Below are positions 38,796 through 50,462 of a DNA stretch of 64,000 nucleotides, piece by piece. The stretch's first letter is position 1, and the number at the start of each line of letters is the position of its first letter. Source of the DNA: Mesostigma viride (taxonomy: Eukaryota > Streptophyta > Mesostigmatophyceae > Mesostigmatales > Mesostigmataceae); assembly GCA_009746045.1 (NCBI GenBank), contig RPFO01000819.1, positions 1,384,108 through 1,448,107 on the forward strand. Reading direction: 5' to 3'. Position numbers and translations under genes: made by a program. The notes below the pieces were generated by a model. That model ran no database searches. It was given only the letters and a program-made list of their open reading frames with translations, and was not told the DNA's origin.

Positions 38796-39334
38796 GAGTT
38801 ATCTTGTTTTTCATGCAATTTTTTTGCTGTAGCTAGGTAAGCCGGCCGTTTTGTACTCCTCTTTCTTTTGCTCTCACGATTATTCTTGTTGTGGTTTATA
38901 TGGTCCCGTTAAGTGGCATGCATTATCATTATCCACATTAGTGTGAGAAACCATCAGCAGTGTTGTAGCTTGCATCTACAACAACAGTTTTTGCTGCCGC
39001 CACCACTGCTATTACCAACATAAAGTCATTCTTGCTTTCTAAGCACTCTTTTTCCTCTTGGGCTGTTGGTTGGGATACCAGCCACCCTTGCACGCATAAA
39101 TTCCAGCACCGGGTGCATGTGAAAACACAACCAAGGCAAGAATGTCCCCCTATCGCAATATCCCACCCACGCAACGCACCCAATGCAGCAAGAATGGGAC
39201 CACCTTGTTGCCATGAGCTCTAGCACCGTTGCCACCTCTAGCTTTCTACTGTTCCCGTCCATCCTTATTTACACTGGCTGCTTTGCTTGCATTTCTGGCT
39301 CAGTGCCAGTTTGCACTTGCTAGCTTGCTAAGAC

Positions 39335-39740
39335 AATAATGCAGCTTGCAAACGGCAAGGGCAAGCACCCGGGTAAGAGCAAAGGCAACCGCACGAGCAA
39401 AGGAAAGGGAAACTGGAAGAGCAAGCACAAGGCCAAGGAAAGGATTAAGGCACTTGTGCTTGCCAAAAGGGCAGGCTCAAGGGAAATGACAAGGGCAGGG
39501 GCAGGCACAAGGGAAGCGGATAAGGGCAAGGGCAGGCGCAAGGGAAAGAGATTAGGACAAGTCAAGCACGAGGGAACGGACAAGGGCACGGGCAGGCACA
39601 AGGGAAAAGATGAAGACAAGGGCAGGCACTAGGGGAAGGATGAGGGCAACGGCAAACACTGGGGATCAAAGGATAGGGGCAAGGGCAGATGCTAGGGTAA
39701 CAGTTAGGGCAAAGGCAGGCACAAGAGAAGAATAAGGGGC
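39335..39740. repeat. GGGCAAGGGCAGGCACAAGG minisatellite, left arm
   Basis: Variable 18-24-base units; the inverted right-arm equivalent is at 42560-42945, with a different number of units. Confidence 0.85.
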
Positions 39741-39959
39741 CGTGAAGTATAAGTGGAAATGCGGGTGGCGACATGGGGTTCGATCGGGCCTGCTGATGCA
39801 AATGCAGATTTCAACTGCAGTGACAAACACAAGCGTAGACATAGGCAACGACAAATTCCTTGCATGCGTGCCTTGCTCTTCACCGGCTGGCTCGTTTGCT
39901 AGTTGTCTAACAGTTTCTACCGATAAACATCACTTGCCATTGTAAGGTCTGCCTTGCTG

Positions 39960-40205
39960 CCGTGCTAGTGGGTAGCTGGGTGATCGTGCTTGTTCCTTGT
40001 CAAGGGAGGGATGCATGTGGAGTAGGTGGGTGGGTGTGCTTGTTCCTTGCCAAGGAAGGGATGCACAAAGGTTAGATAGGTGCACGTGCTTGTTTCTTGT
40101 CAAGGGAGGGACGCACAAAGGGTAGGTGGGGGCACATGGTTGTGCCTCGTCAAGGGCGGGATGCACGAAGGGTAGGTGGGGGCATGTGGTTGGTCCTTGT
40201 CTTTT
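39960..40205. repeat. roughly 50-base tandem repeat, left arm
   Basis: About five units of the form GTAGGTGGG...GTGCTTGTTCCTTGTCAAGGGAGGGATGCA. Inverted equivalent at 42075-42325. Confidence 0.8.
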
Positions 40206-40894
40206 CACCGCCCAAGCGATGGCGATGTAGCATGCATTATACATTTATTCGTGCATTAAAAATCACTTTCCTTACAAGCGGCCTTAGCCGACTCCATCTG
40301 CCGTTGCCATTTCTCCGTATTGCATTGTCCGGACACGGTTTTTGTGTCGCAGGTCTTCCCCCGTAAAGGCACAAGCTGCCTGCGCGCGGAATTCTGTGCA
40401 GACACCTCGGTTTCCAACACGACGGCTTCCCGCACATATCGAGCTCTGGATGTACAACATCTTCCCCCGGCGCACTTGCTCCCGGATGGAGCTTCTGTGC
40501 GGTGCCGACATCCCCGGAGCTGTCCTAAGCACCGCATGGAAACAGTATTTCAAGCCACGAAGAGAAGCCACGAATTTGATATTGACTTGATATTGTCGTC
40601 AGAAGACTTGATATGCTCTTTCTGTGAAGGCGTTGGATTTTTGTGCATGACATGTAATCCTGCATGTAATAATGAAATGGTTTATGAAATAGAAACTTGT
40701 CTTGCATGAGCCTTGCTGCAAATGCCATTCATTTTTTTTTTTTTTCCGGGTAAATGGGTGTTAGGGGTTAGGTTGACCGAAATGATAAGTGAAATTCCTT
40801 CAGTGAAATTCTAAGTGACATGCGTACTGCAATTCAGAACGACATAGCGACATGATAGTGTAGTACCGGTAGTGTACGCGAGAAGCATACGACG

Positions 40895-41425
40895 TCGTAA
40901 CCTACGGGACCGAGTACCGGGATCGTAAACTACCAGGTGGTAAATCACTAAGCGATTTTCCTACGCGTCGTAAAAGTATACTTAACTAGACACGCAAAGT
41001 ATACTATTACGAAAGTATACTTTTACTATCTGTATGCGTCAGCGTAGGCTTACGTTTTGGATACTTTAACGTAGCTTTGGCGTACAAATTTACTTTACGT
41101 AGGTTTGGTCGTAGCAATGTCGTATCTTGCGTAAGATCTTTTGGTAATGTTGTACGTACCGTTATTAAATACGACACGGATACGGCAACGGATCTGCCAA
41201 GGATCCGTCAAGTACAAGTTGAAGATCTTTTGTATTGTGATACGTTAAGTTTTAAGTTACGACACAGATACGGGAACGGATTTGTCATGGATTTGTTCAG
41301 TCCACGTTGAGGATCCCGATATAAAGTGATACGATACGTTTTTAATTACGGCGCGGATACGGCAACGGATTTGTCAAAGATCCATCAAGTGCACAGTTAA
41401 CGGATCACAGCCGGAAGCAGGTTGA
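40895..41425. repeat. palindrome centre, made of CACTA-like subterminal sequence
   Basis: AT-rich, rich in CGTAA and GTATAC. The segment TAAATCACTAAGCGATTTTC and CTACGCGTCGTAAAAGTATAC (about 40943-40985) matches, inverted, the subterminal region of the giant element at 61108-61150. The rest holds three roughly 90-base units with GATACGGCAACGGATTTGTC. Confidence 0.65.
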
Positions 41426-43682
41426 CTACGCTTCTCGCGTTCACCGGTCCTACAATCATGTCGCTATGTCGTTCTAAATTGCAGCACTGATTAGACTTTC
41501 ACTTATCATTTCGGTCAACCTAACCCCTAACACACATTTACCCGGGGAAAAAAAAAATGAATGGCGTTTGCAGCCAGGCTCATGCAAGACAAGTTTCTAT
41601 TTCATAAAACATTTCATTATTACATGCAGGATTACATGTCATACACAAAAATCCAACGCCTTCACAGAAAAGAGCATATAAAGTCTTCTGACGACAATAT
41701 CAAGTCAATATCAAACTCGTGGCTTCTCTTCGTGGCTTGAAATACTGTTTCCATGCGGTGCTTAGGACAGCTCCGGGGATGTCGGCACCGCACAGAAGCT
41801 CCATCCGGGAGCAAGTGCGCCGGGGGAAGATGTTGTACATCCAGAGCTCGATATGTGCGGGAAGCCGTCGTGTTGGAAACCGAGGTGTCTGCACAGAATT
41901 CCGCGCGCAGGCAGCTTGTGCCTTTACGGGGGAAGACCTGCGACACAAAAACCGTGTCCGGACAAAGCAATACGGAGAAATGGCAACGGCAGATGGAGTC
42001 GGCAAAGGCCGCTTGTAAGGAAAGTGATTTTTAATGCACGAATAAATGTATAATGCATGCTACATCGCCATCTCTTGGGCGGTGAAAAGACAAGGACCAA
42101 CCACATGCCCCCACCTACCCTTCGTGCATCCCGCCCTTGACGAGGCACAACCATGTGCCCCCACCTACCCTTTGTGCGTCCCTCCCTTGACAAGAAACAA
42201 GCACGTGCACCTATCTAAACCTTTGTGCATCCCTCCCTTGGCAAGGAACAAGCACACCCACCCACCTACTCCACATGCATCCCTTCCTTGACAAGGAACA
42301 AGCACGATCACCCTGCTACCCACTAGCACGACAGCAAGGCAGACCTTACAATGGCAAGTGATGTTTATCAGTAGAAACTGTTAGACAACTAGCAAACGAG
42401 CCAGCCGGTGAAGAGCAAGGCACGCATGCAAGGAATTTGTCGTTGCCTATGTCTACGCTTGTGTTTGTCACTGCAGTTGAAATCTGCATTTGCAACAGCA
42501 GGCCCGATCGAAGCCCATGTCGCCACCCGCATTTCCACTTATACTGCACGGCCCCTTATTTTTCTCTTGTGCCTGCCTTTGCCCTAACTGTTACCCTAGC
42601 ATCTGCCCTTGCCCCTACTGATCCCCAGTGTTTGCCGTTGCCCTCATCCTTTCCCTAGTGCCTGCCCTTGTCTTCATCTTTTCCCTTGTGCCTGCCCTTG
42701 CCCTTGTCCGTTCCCTCGTGCTAAACTTGTATCTCTTTTCCTTGCGCCTGCCCTTGCCCTTATCCGCTTCCCTTGTGCCTGCCCCTGCCCTTGTCCTTTC
42801 CCTTGAGCCTGCCCTTTTGGCAAGCACAAGTGCCTTTGTCCTTTCCTTGGCCTTGTGCTTGCTCTTCCAGTTTCCCTTTCCTTTGCTCGTGCGGTTGCCT
42901 TTGCTCTTACCCGGGTGCTTGCCCTTGCCGTTTGCAAGCTGCATTATTGTCTTAGCAAGCTAGCAAGTGCAAACTGGCACTGAGCCAGAAATGCAAGCAA
43001 AGCAGCCAGTGTAAATAAGGATGGACGGGAACAGTAGAAAGCTAGAGGTGGCAACGGTGCTAGAGCTCATGGCAACAAGGTGGTCCCATTCTTGCTGCAT
43101 TGGGTGCGTTGCGTGGGTGGGATATTGCGATAGGGGGACATTCTTGCCTTGGTTGTGTTTTCACATGCACCCGGTGCTTGAATTTATGCGTGCAAGGGTG
43201 GATGGTATCCCAACCAACCGCCTAAGAGGAAAAAGAGTGCTTAGAAAAAAGCAAGAATGACTTAATGTTGGTAATAGCAGTGGTGGCGTCAGCAAAAACT
43301 GTTGTTGTAGATGCAAGCTACAACACTGCGGATGGTTTCTCGCACTAATGTGGATAATGATAATGCATGCCACTTAACGGGACCATATAAACCACAACAA
43401 GAATAAATCGTGAGAGCAAAAGAAAGGGGAGTACAAAATGGCCGGCTTACCTAGCTACAAAAAAAAAATTGCATGAAAAACGAGATAACTCACCTTTGTC
43501 GCAGCAGTGACCATATCAGACAGCTCACAAAAACTTGTTGATCCTTGAAACTTCCTGCTTGAAGGCAGCCACCAACGGTCTGGAGTTTTCACCCCAGTCC
43601 TTCTCAACAGCCAAGGGAAAGGGAAAGAGAGACGAGGTGCGGGAGGGACAAGAGAGCGGGGGGTGGGAAGGGGGATATATAT

Positions 43683-45551
43683 ATGGAGTCCTTCGAGGAC
43701 TTGTACGCTTGGACAGCCGTGTGCTACGGCCAGCCCGGCCAACTGGTTCACATCATGGAGGACGGCACTCGCGGCGGCCTGCTGTCGCGGTCGGGCACCC
43801 AGCAAGGGGACCCCCTGGGACCCCTGTACTTTGCCGCCCCCCTCCAGGGTTGCCTCCAAGCGGTCCATGCTGCCCACCCGGCGGTCGCTATTCAGGCCTA
43901 CTTGGATGATATCTACCTTCTGGGCCCTGTGCCGGACACCACCGCGGCTCTGCTGGCACTGCAGACTGCGGTGGCCGACATCAACCTCCAGTTGACCCTT
44001 GCCAAGTGCGCGGTGTACTCGCCCCAAGGTGATTGCTCCGGCTTTCCGCCCCAGCTCTTGGGCCGGGACGAGCGCCTCCATGGGTTGGATGTCCTCGGCG
44101 TTCCGGTTGGCGACCCCGCGTTTGTCATCGATGCTCTGCGGGCCGCCCTCGAGGCACGCACTGAGGTACTGCCCTTGATTGCGCGCCTTCATGATTCGCA
44201 GACCAAGGGTCTGCTTCTGTGGTTTTGCGCTCACCCTCGCGTCGTTCACTGGCTCCGGGGCGCTCTTCCGTCTCAGGTCCGGCTGGCCGCCGAGGGCCAC
44301 GACGAGCGCATCCAGTCGGCCTTGGCGCAGCTGGTCCCGGGCCCCGACCTCCCGCCACATGCTATTCGCATTGCCTCCCTGCCTGCACGGATGGGTGGCT
44401 GCGGTCTGACTCGTGCCGCCCGGCTGGCCCCAGCAGCCTTTTTGGGCTCCGTCGCTCAGTCGTGGGCGGAAAGCTGCCGGCTTCTGCCCCTTTTGGCAAC
44501 GGCAGCGCCTGACCTCCTGGACCCCAGCAGCCCTTTGCCCTTCGTCACCGCCATCCAGGAGGCCTATGCTGAGATCCAGCAGGCCTGTTCTCCCGTCCGT
44601 GCCGCTCAGGCGGTACAGCGCCACCTCCCTCGCGGCACTCCCTCGGTCGCCTCCGTTCAATCTCCCGCCGCATTCCCTGCTCGCGTCATCGATAAACACC
44701 AGAAAACCTACGCGGGTATTCTGCACACGGCTGATTGGATTGCTCTTTTCGCGGACCTCAACGCCCAGGGACGTGCGTGGCTGTTCTCGCTTTCCTTGCG
44801 GAGTGTGGGCTCGGCGTACCTTCGTGCTCTTCCCATGGCCCCCCCATTCGCCTTGGCTCCCAGCCACTACTCGGTGGCGCTCCGGCACCAGCTATTTGCC
44901 CCGCAGCCTCTTGTTCCGGCCGGGCGGCCTTGTGGTAGCTGTGGGCAGCCGCTGGATCCCACGGGGACTCACTACCTTGCCTGCATGGGGGGCCAACAGA
45001 ATCAGAATTGGTATTTGTATTTGCACACTGTCCTCCTGACGGTGGTGCTCGCCATGATTCGGTCGGTTTTCCCCCACGCGAACATCCGGTCCGAGGATGC
45101 GGATGGCGCTGCCTTCTATTCCCCCAACCACCGGCCTGACATCGTGGTGCTGGACTTTGAGGGGGGTGGCCGGCATCTGCTTATTGACGTTTCGGTGGCG
45201 CGGCCCTTGGCTCTTAGCCACGTGGCTGGGGCCTCCCTCACGGCAGGTTACACGGCGGACCGGGCGGAGCGGGCCAAGCTCCTGGCCTACGGCGACGTCG
45301 GGCACCATCGTGTGGTGCCCTTTGTCCTGGAGGAGTTTGGGGCCATGGGGCCCCTGACCTCCGCCTTCTTCAAGGAGTGTTGCCGGCTCCGGGAGGACCG
45401 GCTGGACCTGGAGGGCCAGCGGGCCCCATGGTCGGCGCGGACCTGGACGTCATATTGGCGTCAGCGCTTGTCGGTGGCGCTGACTCGGGCCATGGCTGAC
45501 ATCATGCTCCGCCGTACGCGGGCTGATTTTGCGGTGCAGCAGGGCTATTAG
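43683..45551 (+). CDS. RLE-type non-LTR retrotransposon pol, copy C, 5'-truncated but open
   Basis: 622 codons without a stop. Residues about 38-50 hold the RT block GTQQGDPLGPLYF and about 73-78 the catalytic YLDDIY. Near 416 comes the zinc knuckle CGSCGQPLDPTGTHYLAC (C-x2-C-x9-H-x4-C), then the restriction-like endonuclease core HRPDIVVLDFE (about 483) with LLIDVSVA, ending VQQGY and TAG. This order (RT, CCHC, RLE) defines the R2-like, early-branching non-LTR elements that cut with a restriction-like endonuclease. The N-terminus and RT motif A are missing, so the Met is accidental. The 3' UTR runs to about 45690 and ends TTTTTAATATATATATA before a GA run. Only a few differences separate it from copy D. 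Confidence 0.85.
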   Translation: MESFEDLYAWTAVCYGQPGQLVHIMEDGTRGGLLSRSGTQQGDPLGPLYFAAPLQGCLQAVHAAHPAVAIQAYLDDIYLLGPVPDTTAALLALQTAVADINLQLTLAKCAVYSPQGDCSGFPPQLLGRDERLHGLDVLGVPVGDPAFVIDALRAALEARTEVLPLIARLHDSQTKGLLLWFCAHPRVVHWLRGALPSQVRLAAEGHDERIQSALAQLVPGPDLPPHAIRIASLPARMGGCGLTRAARLAPAAFLGSVAQSWAESCRLLPLLATAAPDLLDPSSPLPFVTAIQEAYAEIQQACSPVRAAQAVQRHLPRGTPSVASVQSPAAFPARVIDKHQKTYAGILHTADWIALFADLNAQGRAWLFSLSLRSVGSAYLRALPMAPPFALAPSHYSVALRHQLFAPQPLVPAGRPCGSCGQPLDPTGTHYLACMGGQQNQNWYLYLHTVLLTVVLAMIRSVFPHANIRSEDADGAAFYSPNHRPDIVVLDFEGGGRHLLIDVSVARPLALSHVAGASLTAGYTADRAERAKLLAYGDVGHHRVVPFVLEEFGAMGPLTSAFFKECCRLREDRLDLEGQRAPWSARTWTSYWRQRLSVALTRAMADIMLRRTRADFAVQQGY

Positions 45552-45707
45552 GTTCCTCCGTTAGGCGTTTCCATTGGTCTTATCGTAGTATAGAGCTTTG
45601 ACATGGCTCTGTATATAGGTTTATAGCTGGGCGTTTGCTTTGGTTTGAGTGATTTCACTCTGCTGTAAGTAATTATATTTTTAATATATATATAGAGAGA
45701 GAGAGAG

Positions 45708-47820
45708 CAGGCCTACCTCGAGGCCCACCCCACCCACGCTGTCGTCAAGGTCGACTGCCACAACGCGTTCAACAGTCTGTCCCGCGCCAGCATGCTTGCG
45801 GCCGTCATGGAGTCCTTCGAGGACTTGTACGCTTGGACAGCCGTGTGCTACGGCCAGCCCGGCCAACTGGTTCACATCATGGAGGACGGCACTCGCGGCG
45901 GCCTGCTGTCGCGGTCGGGCACCCAGCAAGGGACCCCCTGGGACCCCTGTACTTTGCCGCCCCCCTCCAGGGTTGCCTCCAAGCGGTCCATGCTGCCCAC
46001 CTGGCGGTCGCTATTCAGGCCTACTTGGATGATATCTACCTTCTGGGCCCTGTGCCGGACACCACCGCGGCTCTGCTGGCACTGCAGACTGCGGTGGCCG
46101 ACATCAACCTCCAGTTGACCCTTGCCAAGTGCGCGGTGTACTCGCCCCAAGGTGATTGCTCCGGCTTTCCGCCCCAGCTCTTGGGCCGGGACGAGCGCCT
46201 CCATGGGTTGGATGTCCTCGGCGTTCCGGTTGGCGACCCCGCGTTTGTCATCGATGCTCTGCGGGCCGCCCTCGAGGCACGCACTGAGGTACTGCCCTTG
46301 ATTGCGCGCCTTCATGATTCGCAGACCAAGGGTCTGCTTCTGTGGTTTTGCGCTCACCCTCGCGTCGTTCACTGGCTCCGGGGCGCTCTTCCGTCTCAGG
46401 TCCGGCTGGCCGCCGAGGGCCACGACGAGCGCATCCAGTCGGCCTTGGCGCAGCTGGTCCCGGGCCCCGACCTCCCGCCACATGCTATTCGCATTGCCTC
46501 CCTGCCTGCACGGATGGGTGGCTGCGGTCTGACTCGTGCCGCCCGGCTGGCCCCAGCAGCCTTTTTGGGCTCCGTCGCTCAGTCGTGGGCGGAAAGCTGC
46601 CGGCTTCTGCCCCTTTTGGCAACGGCAGCGCCTGACCTCCTGGACCCCAGCAGCCCTTTGCCCTTCGTCACCGCCATCCAGGAGGCCTATGCTGAGATCC
46701 AGCAGGCCTGTTCTCCCGTCCGTGCCGCTCAGGCGGTACAGCGCCACCTCCCTCGCGGCACTCCCTCGGTCGCCTCCGTTCAATCTCCCGCCGCATTCCC
46801 TGCTCGCGTCATCGATAAACACCAGAAAACCTACGCGGGTATTCTGCACACGGCTGATTGGATTGCTCTTTTCGCGGACCTCAACGCCCAGGGACGTGCG
46901 TGGCTGTTCTCGCTTTCCTTGCGGAGTGTGGGCTCGGCGTACCTTCGTGCTCTTCCCATGGCCCCCCCATTCGCCTTGGCTCCCAGCCACTACTCGGTGG
47001 CGCTCCGGCACCAGCTATTTGCCCCGCAGCCTCTTGTTCCGGCCGGGCGGCCTTGTGGTAGCTGTGCATGGGCAGCCGCTGGATCCCACGGGGACTCACT
47101 ACCTTGCCTGCATGGGGGGCCAACAGAATCAGAATTGGTATTTGTATTTGCACACTGTCCTCCTGACGGTGGTGCTCGCCATGATTCGGTCGGTTTTCCC
47201 CCACGCGAACATCCGGTCCGAGGATGCGGATGGCGCTGCCTTCTATTCCCCCAACCACCGGCCTGACATCGTGGTGCTGGACTTTGAGGGGGTGGCCGGC
47301 ATCTGCTTATTGACGTTTCGGTGGCGCGGCCCTTGGCTCTTAGCCACGTGGCTGGGGCCTCCCTCACGGCAGGTTACACGGCGGACCGGGCGGAGCGGGC
47401 CAAGCTCCTGGCCTACGGCGACGTCGGGCACCATCGTGTGGTGCCCTTTGTCCTGGAGGAGTTTGGGGCCATGGGGCCCCTGACCTCCGCCTTCTTCAAG
47501 GAGTGTTGCCGGCTCCGGGAGGACCGGCTGGACCTGGAGGGCCAGCGGGCCCCATGGTCGGCGCGGACCTGGACGTCATATTGGCGTCAGCGCTTGTCGG
47601 TGGCGCTGACTCGGGCCATGGCTGACATCATGCTCCGCCGTACGCGGGCTGATTTTGCGGTGCAGCAGGGCTATTAGGTTCCTCCGTTAGGCGTTTCCAT
47701 TGGTCTTATCGTAGTATAGAGCTTTGACATGGCTCTGTATATAGGTTTATAGCTGGGCGTTTGCTTTGGTTTGAGTGATTTCACTCTGCTGTAAGTAATT
47801 ATATTTTTAATATATATATA
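45708..47820 (+). pseudogene. RLE-type non-LTR retrotransposon, copy D, in tandem with copy C
   Basis: Starts slightly further 5' than copy C, so it shows RT motif A (VVKVDCHNAFNSLSRASML near 45735-45790). Otherwise almost identical to copy C, with three lesions: one G lost at AAGGGACCCC (about 45930), four bases gained near 47065 (GCTGTGCATGGGCAG), and one G lost in the G run at about 47290. These split it into three frames (for example 45833-47266 and 47321-47677). It ends at TAATATATATATA followed by a GA tract. Copies C and D are separated only by a 14-base GA run. Confidence 0.85.
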
Positions 47821-48030
<210 letters not shown>

Positions 48031-49062
48031 GAGAAGTGCGGGTGGGGGTGGGATGGAAGATTCACTACGTTAGCAGGCGACTAAACTGCTACAATGACAC
48101 AAAACCACGGAGCTAGGCCCTTAACTCCATCAGAGCAGAATGAAAACCAATGTTGAAACTGGGACAAATGCCATTAAAATGTTACTATGACCGTGGCTAG
48201 TAAACGTGAATTGACACCCAGGTTGTGACTTCAACGATTGGAGGCAACCTTGCCAAGTCTCCCAAATGTAGTTGGCTAGACAAGCTTCACAAAAAACGCA
48301 GCAAACATGTTAACGTTGCTAATATTCCAACGACGCGCATCCGCAGCCCGGCTGCCAATGAAGTCTTCTTGGTCGCCAGCTGTGCACAGAGGAGTAACCG
48401 CTAGAGACGCCAATTTGCGAACAATTCATTACAATTACAAAGCGCAGGAAGCAGATGGCTATGCATCAACAATTACTTCCGCTCGCCCTCGTGTTTAGCC
48501 AGGTCTATCGGCCCAAACTGGGTAAATGTTTTGCGATCGGTGAAATTGGCACTCTAGTGACCTACTTTCCCAGAAAGTGTCCATCCACACAGCAACCGAC
48601 TCACGCTCACACGTCGTGAGGAGTTGCCGATAGGATAAAGAAGCCGAACGATGAATTGCTGTACATAAATGCCACGCTAACGGCGTCGTGAACTGACTTC
48701 TTGCAATCACGATTAAAGTGCCCGGCCCAACAACAAATTGGCGACACACGACCCCGCAACTGGAAAAGAATTCTGGCCACGTTGATATACATCGGTTTGA
48801 TAAAGAAAAACCTCGCATTCTTTTCTGGCTAGCCTCAAACGCATGCGCCCTGAAACCTTTATCCACCTGGCGGCCACAGTTTCTCGGTTCTCTTGTTCCG
48901 TTGGTCGTGCCGCTAGCGTGCCAGCCGCTCCAGTCCCTAAAATTCAAATTCTAGTTGTTCGAGAAAACGTTGTCGGCACGGCGACGGCACGATGCCGGGC
49001 CGGGCTGCATGCACGTACACACCAATACCGCAGGTGATACACAACTATACCGTACGTGCGTT

Positions 49063-49377
49063 GCACTGTGCCCAGAATCCAGATAGCGACTTTCAGCTGT
49101 GGGACTAGATAGCGACTTTTTTTCCAGATAAATAGGTGTACGTTTATTCCAAATATATAGCTAGATAGCGACTTTAAACTGACTGACTGATATGCCCGCG
49201 GTCAGGAGCTTGTTGTACTACCAGTGTACATAGCTGTACTAGCTATGGCAAGAATTAGGCAAAAGTATGCCTAAAGTTTTCAAGAGTTTGAAAAGGACTT
49301 GGAGCGGTCCGGCGCTTACGGTATTGTACTTGCCATGGCAAGAATTTGGTAAAAGTATCCATAACGTTTTCAAGAGT
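49063..49377. repeat. short repeats and an inverted LINE tail
   Basis: AGATAGCGACTTT occurs three times (49081-49175). The inverted LINE 3' tail AAATAGGTGTACGTTTATTCC (about 49131) matches 1395-1425. A roughly 90-base imperfect duplication (GGCAAGAATTNGGYAAAAGTAT) precedes E1. Confidence 0.5.
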
Positions 49378-49615
49378 TTAAGGGGACTCGGCGCGGCGAA
49401 TATTTTCCGCGCCAAAAAAATTCCGCGGTACCCTCCGTACCGTGAAAGGTGGGTGCACGGTGCGCGCACCCCTTGCGGAAGTGGCCATGGCGACTGCTTT
49501 TAGGCGAAACGTGACAAATCTGGCCCGCGGAAAGCAGAAACAATGATCGATTGTTGGAGAAAATTAGTTACTGGTTCTAATGTATGGTGGGATGGTTGCG
49601 AACTATAATGTCGCG

Positions 49616-50088
49616 AGTTAGAATGCGGTGGGATATATTGCTTGAGAACACTGAAAGCTTGGAGCAATGAATTGCTTGGTTCATTAGAAAATAGGTTTAC
49701 CCTTTATCAACGTTCCTCTCACCGGCTGCGCCGCCAGTGACCGTTGGGTGCAGACCGTTGGCCCGTGGCCACACGATGACAGGTAGCAGTCTAGTCACTG
49801 CATCGTGCGATCACAGATCAATGCACGCTGCAGTACGGTCCCTATCTAGGATACTCTAGTACCGTCCAATGACAGGACACTACGTATACTGGGTACTGAC
49901 ATCTGTCACGTACCTCAGTACCCAAAGTACCTATCTAGGGAAACGTATGCGACTCGACTAGCATTCCTATCTGCATAGCCCACGTGGTATTTATATTCAC
50001 ATACCAACGTAGGTTTACAAGGCTTATTCATACGTTGTATTCACAATGCCTTTGAGACTTAGTCTACAGCAAAGCATGGAGACTAACT
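49616..50088 (-). repeat. 3' LTR
   Basis: 473 bases, AGTTAG...CTAACT. Differs from the other LTR at GTGG/GAGG (about 49772) and CACAATG/CATAATG (about 50042). Confidence 0.95.
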
Positions 50089-50462
50089 CCAGTATTGTTT
50101 TATTATTTATTTCTTAATGCAGGTCTGCACCCCCAACATTATTGTTATTGTTTTTAAGTTGATTAGGGGTACAAAAGAGACATGGCTGGTTGAGCCAGGT
50201 TGGTTACAGCTGGCTGTTCTGGCCAGGTGTTATATTGCACATTAAATAAGGTGTACACAGCTGGCTGGTTTGGCCAGGTACTGAAGCACACATTAAGTAA
50301 ATGGATACAAAGCTTGTGTCCTCAAGCTGCAAATGGATACAAATCTGACCTAGCCAGCACTCACACCCCACAACGAATGTGTTGAATTTTATGGCGCCCA
50401 GCAGCTATCGCTGTGGTAAGGGGGTGTGGTGGTTGTGTACTGTGCTATGGCCAGTCATTTAT
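50089..50462 (-). other. LTR element 3' untranslated region
   Basis: 374 bases between the pol stop and the 3' LTR, with imperfect GCTGGCTGNTNTGGCCAGGT repeats (about 50180-50280). Confidence 0.5.
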
